A DNA stretch of 6,098 bases from Collinsella sp. (GTDB lineage: Bacteria; Actinomycetota; Coriobacteriia; Coriobacteriales; Coriobacteriaceae). Where the stretch lies: contig DXZN01000081.1 in the NCBI GenBank assembly GCA_019419645.1, positions 1 through 6,098 of the forward strand, read 5' to 3'. A model generated the notes under the pieces. That model worked only from the letters and a program-made list of their open reading frames with translations, made no database searches and was not told the origin of the DNA. Position 1 is the first letter of the stretch. Each line of letters opens with the position of its first letter. Positions 1-5,188 of this stretch are shown piece after piece. The translations under genes and the position numbers were made by a program.

Positions 1-123
1 GCGTGGCTACCGTTTGATGTGCTGCCGCTGGCAGACATCGGTGCCGCGTGGGCGCCGGTCGCCGTAGTTGCCTTTGTGATCGGTCTGCTCCACAGCAAGT
101 TTGTCGCACATTCGAGGAGCTAG
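1..123 (+). CDS. C-terminal end of a membrane protein, possibly a branched-chain amino acid carrier (partial)
   Basis: Frame 1 is open from the window edge to a TAG at 121-123, giving the last 40 residues of a protein whose 5' part lies outside. The visible peptide has a hydrophobic stretch (roughly residues 16-32, rich in Ala, Val, Phe, Ile and Leu) that looks like a final transmembrane helix. It ends in a short basic, Ser-rich tail (HSKFVAHSRS), as is common at the cytoplasmic end of a transporter. The segment before the helix (LPLADIGAAW) loosely recalls the C-terminus of BrnQ/LivCS-type branched-chain amino acid carriers, but 40 residues are too few to assign the family firmly. The gene ends 12 nt before the -35 of the tRNA promoter, so its terminator would have to overlap that promoter. 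Confidence 0.55.
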   Translation, partial: AWLPFDVLPLADIGAAWAPVAVVAFVIGLLHSKFVAHSRS

Positions 124-134
124 GGTTTCTGCAC

Positions 135-163
135 TTGCACGGGCGGGGAGTCTCCCCTATAAT
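135..163 (+). promoter_or_regulatory. Sigma-70-type promoter of the tRNA pair
   Basis: TTGCAC (135-140) and a perfect TATAAT (158-163) are separated by exactly 17 bp, which is near consensus for a housekeeping sigma factor. It lies about 50 nt upstream of the first tRNA, as expected for a stable-RNA promoter. The spacer contains a short inverted repeat, GGGGA-gtc-TCCCC (145-157). A small leader hairpin (AAGGT 185-189 with ACCTT 194-198) sits between the start point and the mature tRNA. Confidence 0.85.
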
Positions 164-214
164 TTCCTTCGCTTTGGGACACGCAAGGTTTAGACCTTAG
201 CTGCTCAACACCTT

Positions 215-291
215 CGGGACGTGGCGCAGTTTGGTAGCGCGCCTGCTTTGGGAGCAGGATGTCGCAGGTTCAAATCCTGTCGTCCCGACCA
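215..291 (+). tRNA. tRNA-Pro (anticodon TGG)
   Basis: Full cloverleaf of 77 nt with an encoded CCA (289-291). The acceptor strands CGGGACG (215-221) and CGTCCCG (281-287) pair perfectly and A288 is the discriminator. The anticodon stem is CCTGC (242-246) with GCAGG (254-258); the loop TTTGGGA puts TGG at 249-251, so it reads proline codons. The T-arm has the usual GGTTCAAATCC core. It is the first gene of a two-tRNA transcript; only 6 nt separate it from the following tRNA-Gly. Confidence 0.97.
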
Positions 292-297
292 TATCTT

Positions 298-371
298 GCG
301 GGCGTAGTTCAATGGTAGAACCCCAGCCTTCCAAGCTGATGACGCGGGTTCGATTCCCGTCGCCCGCTCCA
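298..371 (+). tRNA. tRNA-Gly (anticodon TCC)
   Basis: A 74-nt cloverleaf with an encoded CCA (369-371). Acceptor strands GCGGGCG (298-304) and CGCCCGC (361-367) pair fully and T368 is the discriminator. The D stem is GTTC/GAAC (307-310, 318-321). The anticodon loop CTTCCAA (328-334) gives TCC at 330-332, decoding glycine GGA/GGG. The T-arm is 344-360 with loop TTCGATT. The first pair of the anticodon stem (C323 against A339) is a mismatch, where the E. coli homologue, as I recall it, has T-A. It shares the upstream promoter with tRNA-Pro and is followed 11 nt later by a terminator hairpin. Confidence 0.97.
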
Positions 372-382
372 CAAGATAGATG

Positions 383-418
383 AATGGCTCTGCTTCCTTT
401 TGGGAACAGAGCCATTTT
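383..418 (+). terminator. Intrinsic terminator of the tRNA operon
   Basis: A perfect 10-bp stem, AATGGCTCTG (383-392) with CAGAGCCATT (407-416), continues after one bulged C (393) with TTCC (394-397) against GGAA (403-406, with C396-G404 and C397-G403). The loop is TTTTG. The 3' side runs into a short T tract (415-418). Position right after tRNA-Gly fits rho-independent termination. On the opposite strand the hairpin is not followed by a clear T run, so it is a poorer terminator for the minus-strand genes. Confidence 0.8.
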
Positions 419-425
419 CATAAGT

Positions 426-467
426 GTGCCGGGTGACGGAAATCGATCCCGCACCGCAACTTAGGAG
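426..467 (-). pseudogene. Decayed 3' half of a tRNA, CCT (Arg-like) anticodon loop
   Basis: Read on the minus strand, this stretch starts with an anticodon-loop-like CTCCTAA (467-461) and a stem strand GTTGC (460-456). It continues with a T-arm-like segment containing GCGGGATCGATT (452-441) and ends in a CACCCGGCAC acceptor-like strand (435-426). That is the order of the 3' half of a tRNA-Arg(CCT). The matching 5' half is absent: no D arm and no GCAAC partner strand lie beyond 467. The T-loop has lost the canonical TTC, and no intact CCA follows. Exact arm borders are ambiguous by a few bases. It begins about 10 nt after the stop codon of the PIN gene. Inference: a scar of a tRNA-targeting integration, or simple gene decay. 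Confidence 0.45.
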
Positions 468-476
468 GGGATGGGG

Positions 477-932
477 TTAGCTGCGGGGGCGGTGGCGGAG
501 CTTGTCGATGGTGGAGTCGATGCTGCGGCTGCGGGCTTCGGCTGCGGTTTGGCGCTTGCGGCGGTAATCGATCATGCCTTGGATGATGGGCTTGCCAAAG
601 CTCACGACATCATCGTTGTAGATGGCGGTTCGGGTTGCGAGGAGGCAGTCGGTAAAGTCCATATGGGTCTTGCCAAAGAGTTTGATGGCAAGGGCGACAA
701 CGGTGGGCTCGTCGACCATGACGTCATCGAGCAGCCTTTTCATGGCCGCAGCAATCTCAACGCGGGGAACCTTATAGACGTCGCGCAGCGTGACCACGAC
801 GCGCGTGATGATTTCGGGGTAGACACGAGCGGTGCGGGTGGCGATGACCTTGGCGGCGCGCGGTGACAGAACTTCGTCGTCGTCAAGCAGGTAGCGTAGG
901 ATGACGGTCTCGTCGATGATGGTGCTACTCAT
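477..932 (-). CDS. PIN-domain (VapC-like) protein of a toxin-antitoxin pair, active site eroded
   Basis: This 151-residue protein has PIN nuclease organisation. The N-terminal strand IIDETVILRYLLDDD (5-19) matches the family's IDTNVLLRYLL start and carries the first acid, D7. A middle helix, ITRVVVTLRDVYKVPR (42-57), aligns with the usual segment bearing a conserved Glu. The third motif, MDFTDCLLA (91-99), carries D92 and D95. Active PIN toxins are Mg2+-dependent RNases cutting tRNA, rRNA or mRNA. Here the middle Glu position is occupied by R44, and the late SFG (111-113) has G113 where TFD is usual. Two of the four acids therefore appear lost, and nuclease activity is doubtful. The ATG at 932-930 overlaps the end of the antitoxin gene by 8 nt and has GAGGAAGT (948-941) as ribosome site, implying coupled translation. 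The C-terminal 35 residues are basic and charged. The family call is firm; activity is uncertain. Confidence 0.82.
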   Translation of the reverse strand: MSSTIIDETVILRYLLDDDEVLSPRAAKVIATRTARVYPEIITRVVVTLRDVYKVPRVEIAAAMKRLLDDVMVDEPTVVALAIKLFGKTHMDFTDCLLATRTAIYNDDVVSFGKPIIQGMIDYRRKRQTAAEARSRSIDSTIDKLRHRPRS

Positions 933-1248
933 GGATATCTACTTCCTCGGGACCCAAAATCGAATCGTCGCTTTCTGTAGCAAGGTATTCAATCCAGACA
1001 TTGCGCTCCTTGGAGCGGCGATTGGGGTCCCCATATGCTTTGAGCGATCCATAGGCGGCGGTGCCGTCCTTTGAGCGCACGGCGACCGGCTGAAAGGGGA
1101 GCTTGCGCATCAAAATGCTCTGCGCGACAAATAGACGTACGGCCTCGGCGAGCGATGTGCCCATGGCGTCGTAGAGACGTTCGGCATGCTGCTTGTCTTC
1201 CTCGCGAATGCGCACCTGCAGGATGGCTCGTTTTTGAGTCGATGACAT
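925..1248 (-). CDS. RelB/DinJ-type ribbon-helix-helix antitoxin
   Basis: With the ATG at 1248-1246 the product is 107 residues. The N-terminus has a short strand, ILQVRIRE (9-16), followed by two helices and the motif TSLAEAVRLFVAQSILMRKLPF (31-52), characteristic of RelB/DinJ antitoxins, which bind operator DNA as dimers. The C-terminal half, with GSLKAYGDP and a charged acidic tail, would be the toxin-binding part. I chose this start because AAGGGGG (1261-1255) sits 6 nt upstream. The in-frame ATG at 1314 lies at or upstream of the transcript start predicted from the promoter at 1315-1342. The gene precedes and overlaps the PIN gene, the classic order of type II modules. Role expected: neutralise the PIN protein and autorepress the operon. 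RelB-type antitoxins usually pair with RelE/YafQ toxins, so this is a mixed pairing. Confidence 0.85.
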   Translation of the reverse strand: MSSTQKRAILQVRIREEDKQHAERLYDAMGTSLAEAVRLFVAQSILMRKLPFQPVAVRSKDGTAAYGSLKAYGDPNRRSKERNVWIEYLATESDDSILGPEEVDIHE

Positions 1249-1290
1249 CACTGGCCCCCTTAATGAGCGTGCAATACAGTCGGTCAAATG

Positions 1291-1302
1291 CGGCATGTGC
1301 CG
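1291..1302. promoter_or_regulatory. Possible antitoxin operator (inverted repeat)
   Basis: CGGCA-TG-TGCCG is a perfect 5-bp inverted repeat placed just downstream of the predicted start point of the antitoxin operon and upstream of its ribosome site. Ribbon-helix-helix antitoxins commonly autorepress through short palindromes in this position. Short palindromes of this size also occur by chance, so this is only a candidate. Confidence 0.35.
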
Positions 1303-1314
1303 ATACTTGAGCAT

Positions 1315-1342
1315 CTTATAACGATTACTTTATTTCACTCAA
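1315..1342 (-). promoter_or_regulatory. Predicted promoter of the antitoxin-PIN operon
   Basis: On the minus strand TTGAGT (1342-1337) and TATAAG (1320-1315) are separated by 16 bp in an AT-rich patch. Transcription would start near 1307-1309, leaving a leader of about 60 nt before the ATG at 1248. This supports the shorter antitoxin. No experimental start point is known to me. Confidence 0.5.
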
Positions 1343-1343
1343 G

Positions 1344-1357
1344 TTGATAACCATTAA
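1344..1357. promoter_or_regulatory. FNR/CRP-family-like box
   Basis: TTGAT-AACC-ATTAA matches the FNR consensus TTGAT-N4-ATCAA at nine of ten half-site positions. It abuts the -35 of the minus-strand promoter and is about 320 bp upstream of hydN. An oxygen- or redox-responsive regulator would make sense for a formate hydrogenlyase operon. The distance to hydN is long, however, and no matching plus-strand promoter could be placed next to it. Confidence 0.3.
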
Positions 1358-1674
1358 CACGAATACAAGCGTAGTACATCCAAAACGAGAGCGCGTAAAA
1401 ATCTCTGCAGCGTACGCGTGTAATACACTCGCCTTTATATCCTATTGAGAATAATCCTAACCAGCCCAAACTCCTGCAATACACCCGTATTGCAGGGCCT
1501 ATGCTCAAGCTTACCCCCTGCAACTGCGTATATTCAACTTGTATACCGTTGGAGAAATTCTACCGAGTGCCTGTTTCGCCGCATGCATTCGATACGCCGA
1601 TGCCAGGCCACGGGCTGCTTGGGGCAACGTCGACAGGATCTCTCCAGCATGGGATTCAGGAGGGAGTGAACAAC
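1358..1674. other. Divergent intergenic region upstream of the formate hydrogenlyase operon
   Basis: No credible gene is seen here; open frames across it show no family resemblance and no usable ribosome sites. The AT-richer part (1358-1500) is dense in small palindromes: GCGTACGC (1410-1417), GTGT-aat-ACAC (1418-1428) and the longer inverted repeat at 1473-1496. The 3' part (1500-1674) must contain the operon promoter and leader. TATATT (1529-1534) and TATACC (1542-1547) are possible -10 elements, but neither has a convincing -35, and no GG-N10-GC sigma-54 pattern was found. AGGAGGG (1658-1664) is the hydN ribosome site. Confidence 0.6.
1473..1496. promoter_or_regulatory. Perfect inverted repeat, likely operator or RNA hairpin
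   Basis: CCTGCAATAC (1473-1482), a 4-nt centre ACCC, then GTATTGCAGG (1487-1496): ten perfect pairs. No T tract follows, so it is not a standard terminator. The half-site TGCAATACA also appears at 1270-1278, and TGTAATACA at 1419-1427, both in the same direction as the left arm. This pattern suggests a repeated binding site for a regulator of the divergent region. It lies about 180 nt before the hydN start codon. Confidence 0.5.
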
Positions 1675-2193
1675 ATGGGCAATAAACGAGTCGTAGCCGA
1701 TTCCTCGCGCTGCATTGGGTGTCAAACCTGCATGGCAGCGTGCATCGAGGCACACGACATCCCCGGCAACATCGCCGCGCCGCGCCTGCGCGTGACGCGT
1801 ACGTACGAGATCTCCGCACCGGTGGCGTGCCATCACTGCGAGGATGCTCCGTGCGCCAAGGCCTGCCCCACGGGCGCCTTGTTCTTTGATCCAAAGAACC
1901 ATCGTATCGGCGTCAACGAGGACAACTGCATCGGCTGCAAGAGCTGCGTCATGGCCTGCCCCTTTGGTGCCGTGAGCGTGGCGACCACGCAGGTCCCCGT
2001 CTTGATGGGCGACGTGCGCGTGGGTTCGCAGACTAAGAGCTTCGTGCTCAAGTGCGACCTGTGCGTGGACCGTCCCGGCGGTCCGGCGTGTGCCGAGGCG
2101 TGCCCGACCAAGGGCCTCACCCTGGTAGACGAGGAGCGCCTGGCAGAACTGACTGCCGAGCGTGCCCGCGCCACCATCGAAAACGAGGCGTAG
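1675..2193 (+). CDS. hydN: HydN-like 4Fe-4S electron-transfer protein of formate dehydrogenase H
   Basis: This 172-residue protein is close in length to E. coli HydN (about 175). It has sixteen cysteines in four ferredoxin-type groups: C13/16/19/23 (RCIGCQTCMAAC), C52/55/60/64 (CHHCEDAPCAKAC), C85/88/91/95 (CIGCKSCVMAC) and C127/130/139/143. These should bind four [4Fe-4S] clusters. The tail LVDEERLAELTAERAR also follows HydN. In E. coli HydN is linked to electron flow from formate dehydrogenase H; that role is inferred here from fdhF 76 nt downstream. It lacks a signal peptide and membrane helix, so it should be cytoplasmic. I chose ATG 1675 because AGGAGGG lies 10 nt upstream and the family homology begins there (VVADSSRCIGC). 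The frame is open upstream to 1501, but that extension has no family match. Confidence 0.9.
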   Translation: MGNKRVVADSSRCIGCQTCMAACIEAHDIPGNIAAPRLRVTRTYEISAPVACHHCEDAPCAKACPTGALFFDPKNHRIGVNEDNCIGCKSCVMACPFGAVSVATTQVPVLMGDVRVGSQTKSFVLKCDLCVDRPGGPACAEACPTKGLTLVDEERLAELTAERARATIENEA

Positions 2194-2230
2194 GCGGGCG
2201 GCCATACAGGCCCAAAGATTGTCAAATACG

Positions 2231-2246
2231 TACCGATTAATCGGTA
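2231..2246. promoter_or_regulatory. 16-bp perfect palindrome before fdhF
   Basis: TACCGATT and its exact complement AATCGGTA meet without a spacer, in the 76-nt gap between hydN and fdhF and directly upstream of the fdhF ribosome site (AAGGAGG, 2258-2264). As DNA it is a good dimer-binding site; as RNA it would form a 6-bp stem with a TTAA loop. No promoter elements are clear beside it; TTGTCA (2219-2224) has no suitable -10. Confidence 0.5.
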
Positions 2247-2269
2247 GCAGAGAAAGGAAGGAGGGTGTT

Positions 2270-4492
2270 ATGGAGAAGCATAAAGTGATCTGCCCGTACT
2301 GCGGCGCCGGTTGCCAGTTTAACCTCCTGGTCCAAAACGGCCAGGTCGTGGGTACCGAACCGCTCAACGGCATCACCAATCAGGGCGAGCTGTGCCTTAA
2401 GGGCATGAGCGGCTACGACTTCATCAACGACACCAAGATCTTGACTCCTCGCGTACTGCACCCGATGATCCGCCGCACCAAGGGCGCGGATCTTGAGCGC
2501 GTAAGCTGGGACGAGGCACTGGATTTCACCGCATCTAAGATGCAGGCCATAATTGACGAATATGGTCCTAACGCTGTCATGACCACCGGCTCTTCGCGAG
2601 GCGGCGGCAATGAGGCGAACTACGTCATGCAGAAGTTTACGCGTGCGTGCATCGGCACCCACAGCGTGGACAACTGCGCCCGTACTTGACACGGCCCTAC
2701 TGTCCTCGGTCTGATGGACACGGTTGGTTCAGGTTGCATGTCATGCTCCATCCCCGGTATGGAGGATGCGGGCTGCATTTTCCTCTTCGGCTATAACCCT
2801 GCCGATTCGCACCCCATCGTCGCAAGGCGTATCGTGCGAGCCAAAGAAAAGGGTTGCAAGATCATCGTCGCCGACCCGCGCCATATCGAAACCGCGCGTA
2901 TCGCCGATCTCTACCTTCCGATCAAGAACGGTTGCAACGTTGCGTTCCTCAACGCCTTTGCCAACTGTCTGGTCAACGATGGCCTCTACGACAAGGAATT
3001 CGTCGCCGAGCACACGAACGGCTTTGACGAGTGGTGGGAGACCATCAAGAACTACACTCCCGAATCCGTACAGGACATCACGGGTGTCGAGCCCGCGTTG
3101 ATCCACCAAGCTGCCGAGATGTACGCCACGGCGAAGCCCTCTGCCATCATTGGCTGGGGCATGGGCGTATGCCAGCAGAAGCAGAACCTGAAGACGGTGC
3201 ACACCATCGCCTCCATCGCCTGCGTTGCCGGCCAGATCGGCAAACCCAACTCCGGCCTCGCGCCCGTGCGTGGCCAGAATAACGTCCAGGGCTCCTGCGA
3301 TATGGGCATGCTGCCCAACCTGTACCCTGGCTACCAGAAAGTCACCGACTCCGCAGTGCGTGCCAAGTTTGCCAAGGCTTGGGGCGTGCCCGAGGAAAAG
3401 CTCCCGCTCGAGGAGGGCTACAAGCTCACCGACCTGGGCCACCTGGTCGACGAGGGCAAGGTGCACTGCTTCTACAACTACGGCGAGGACCCGGTGCAGA
3501 CCGAGCCCGATTCGGCCGGTATGCGCAAGACGCTCTCCGAGCTGGATCTGTTCATTTGCCAGGACATCTTTATGACGCAGACGACCATGCTCGCCGACGT
3601 CATCCTGCCCGCCACCTCTTGGGGCGAGCACGAGGGTGTCTTTACCGCATCCGACCGTAGCTTCCAGCACTTTGACGCAGCCGTTCCGCCCAAGGGCGAG
3701 TGCCGTCACGACTGGGAGATCTTCGCGGACCTGTCCACGCGTATGGGCTATCCCATGCACTACGACAACACCGAGCAGATCTGGAACGAGTGCATTAGCC
3801 TGTGCCCCAACTTTGTGGGCGCGACCTACGAGAAGATGGCTCCCGAGGGCGGCTACGCCCAGTGGCCCGTCAAGAGCACCGATGTCAACGACCACGGTAC
3901 GCCCGACATGTTCGCTGGTGGCAAGTTCACCACCAAGGACGGCCGCGCCAACCTGATGGCGCACGACTGGGAGGCGCCCTCCGAGCTTCCCGACGATGAG
4001 TACCCGCTCATCCTGTGCACCGTCCGCGAGGTCGGCCACTACAGCTGCCGCTCGATGACCGGCAACTGCAAGACGCTGGCGCTGCTTGCCGACGAGCCCG
4101 GCTTTGTCCGCATGAATCCCGCGGACGCCCAGGCGCGCGGCATCAAGAACGGCGACATCGTCTCGATTCACAGCCGCCGCGGCCAGGTATACAGCCGCGC
4201 CGACGTGAGCGACCGTATCAACAAGGGCACGGTCTATATGACCTACCAGTGGTGGATCGGCAAGTGCAACGAGCTGACCATGCACAAGGTCGACCCGGTC
4301 TCGCACACGCCCGAGGACAAGTTCTCCGCCTGCCAGGTCGACGCCATTGCCGACCAGGTTTGGGCCGAGGGCGAAGTCGAGCGCCAGTACACCGAGCTCA
4401 AGCAGGCTCTGGTCGACGCCGCCGCTCCCCAGGACGTTGAGCCTGGCGCCGCCAAGTTCGACGACGAGACGCACGTGAACCAAATCGTGTAG
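2270..4492 (+). CDS. fdhF: Formate dehydrogenase H, selenocysteine-containing catalytic subunit
   Basis: The 740-codon reading frame contains one in-frame TGA (codon 140, 2687-2689), read as selenocysteine. The enzyme oxidises formate to CO2 in the cytoplasm with a molybdenum or tungsten bis-MGD cofactor. Visible features follow E. coli FdhF (715 residues). A [4Fe-4S] site is formed by C8, C11, C15 and C42, with K44 after it. The active-site block NCART-U140-H141-GPTVLGL follows. APVRGQNNVQG contains R334 (E. coli R333). The C-terminal molybdopterin-binding domain has TVREVGHYSCRSMTGN (about 590-605) and the MTYQWWIG motif. Both segments around the TGA stay in one frame and match the family without a gap, which rules out a frameshift or nonsense pseudogene. 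The start ATG follows AAGGAGG by 5 nt. About 25 extra acidic residues extend the C-terminus compared with E. coli. It lies between hydN and hyfA, so electrons should go to hydrogenase, making this the formate-oxidising half of formate hydrogenlyase. Confidence 0.97.
2687..2720 (+). promoter_or_regulatory. UGA selenocysteine codon and bacterial SECIS hairpin
   Basis: After the TGA come 11 nt and then a stem: T2701-A2720 and GTCC (2702-2705) with GGAC (2716-2719). A bulged T2715 follows, then TC (2706-2707) with GA (2713-2714), closing a GGTCT loop (2708-2712). The spacing, the single bulged U and the G-U in the loop match bacterial SECIS elements bound by SelB. From memory of E. coli fdhF, its loop G23-U24 falls at the same distance from the UGA (2709-2710). 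One difference is that the bulged U is on the 3' strand in this fold. The host must therefore encode SelA, SelB, SelD and tRNA-Sec elsewhere. Confidence 0.92.
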
Positions 4493-4513
4493 TCCCGTTC
4501 TCGTTGGCTTTTT

Positions 4514-4556
4514 GGGCCGGGCGTCCCGTACGTTCGGGAGCCCGGCCCGTTATTTT
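4514..4556 (+). terminator. Very stable hairpin with T-rich tail between fdhF and hyfA (attenuator or partial terminator)
   Basis: GGGCCGGGC (4514-4522) pairs perfectly with GCCCGGCCC (4540-4548). After one bulged G (4523), TCCCG (4524-4528) pairs with CGGGA (4535-4539) around a TACGTT loop, giving 14 mostly G-C pairs. The tail GTTATTTTG is T-rich but interrupted. It starts 22 nt after the fdhF stop and ends just before the hyfA ribosome site (GGAAG, 4561-4565). It should terminate part of the transcripts or protect the fdhF 3' end after processing. Confidence 0.7.
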
Positions 4557-4570
4557 GAAAGGAAGTGGGG

Positions 4571-5188
4571 ATGAACCGCTTCATCGACATCAACCCGGAG
4601 AGGTGCATCGGCTGCGGAACATGTCAGTCCGCCTGTGCCGACGCCCACCGGATGCAGGGTCTTCAGGATACGCCGCGCCTGGCGCTCGTGAAGACCGGCG
4701 GTATTTCGGCCGCCCTTGCCTGCCACCATTGCGAGGGTGCCCCCTGCGCCGAGGTCTGCCCGGTGAATGCCATCGAGCACGATGGCGATCGCATCCACGT
4801 CAAGGAGCAGGAGTGCATCGGGTGCAGGCTGTGCGCCATCGCGTGCCCCTTCGGAGCCATCCACCCCGATGGCACGTCTATCGCCGGTGTCGCAGGCATG
4901 TGCGACCCGACGCCTTCGTATCCTAAGTCCCTGAGCAGCCTTCTTACGTGGGCTCCCGGCCAGTACACCTGCGCTGTCAAGTGCGACCTGTGCGCCTTCG
5001 ATCCGGACGGCCCGCATTGTGTGGCGGCGTGCCCCACCAAGGCGCTGACCGTCATGGGCGGCGCGGCCGATCGCGAGCTCGACGAGGCCAAGCGCCTGCG
5101 CTCGATCGAAAACGGTCCGGTCGTCGACGTTACCGCTGTGGCCCAGGGCCTGTCCGAGAAAGCAGAAGGGAGCGTAAACAATGGATAG
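4571..5188 (+). CDS. hyfA: Hydrogenase-4 component A (HyfA/HycB-like Fe-S subunit)
   Basis: This 205-residue polyferredoxin has four cysteine groups: C12/15/18/22, C51/54/59/63 (CHHCEGAPCAEVC), C82/85/88/92 (CIGCRLCAIAC) and C138/141/150/154 (KCDLCAFDPDGPHCVAAC). In formate hydrogenlyase, HycB/HyfA carries electrons from formate dehydrogenase H to the hydrogenase arm. MNRF at the start and GLQDTPRLALVKT (30-42) look closer to E. coli HyfA (also 205 residues by my recall) than to HycB. An insertion between clusters three and four (about 98-130, with LLTWAPG) is also shared with the HycB/HyfA group and absent from HydN. I prefer ATG 4571 to the GTG at 4565, since GTG overlaps the ribosome site AAAGGAAG and MNRF is the family start. 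Two extra cysteines (C111, C134) are outside the cluster motifs. The stop overlaps hyfB by 8 nt, suggesting translational coupling. Confidence 0.92.
   Translation: MNRFIDINPERCIGCGTCQSACADAHRMQGLQDTPRLALVKTGGISAALACHHCEGAPCAEVCPVNAIEHDGDRIHVKEQECIGCRLCAIACPFGAIHPDGTSIAGVAGMCDPTPSYPKSLSSLLTWAPGQYTCAVKCDLCAFDPDGPHCVAACPTKALTVMGGAADRELDEAKRLRSIENGPVVDVTAVAQGLSEKAEGSVNNG

Noticed and set aside
197..454. Minus-strand open frame with GDGNRTRVISLEGWGSTIELR-like peptide
   Set aside because: This is the familiar false protein produced by reading tRNA genes antisense; it covers the tRNA-Pro and tRNA-Gly genes.
471..866. Plus-strand open frame opposite the PIN gene
   Set aside because: Antisense shadow of a gene with recognisable PIN motifs; Gly/Asp/Ala-rich and without a family signature.
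1249..1314. Longer antitoxin start at ATG 1314
   Set aside because: It would lie at or before the predicted transcription start, lacks a ribosome site, and adds residues with no family counterpart.
1335..1523. Small minus-strand ORF of 62 codons in the intergenic region
   Set aside because: Crosses the palindromes, has no ribosome site that I can see and no recognisable domain.
1501..1674. Upstream extension of hydN to an ATG at 1501 (58 extra codons)
   Set aside because: The extension has no ferredoxin-family match and no good ribosome site, while ATG 1675 has AGGAGGG upstream and begins at the usual HydN N-terminus.
1500..1674. Molybdenum cofactor riboswitch or sigma-54 promoter in the hydN leader
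   Set aside because: Both would make biological sense, but I could not match the conserved core of the Moco motif or a GG-N10-GC element in the sequence.
2687..2689. In-frame stop making fdhF a pseudogene or two separate genes
   Set aside because: Both sides match FdhF in the same frame, the UGA sits at the known selenocysteine position, and a SECIS-like hairpin follows. No independent ribosome site precedes the ATG at 2714.
2741..4483. Long minus-strand open frame (580 codons) opposite fdhF
   Set aside because: It is antisense to a clearly conserved gene, its composition (Val, Gly, Asp, Leu, Arg repeats) is typical of a GC-rich shadow frame, and no family motif is visible.
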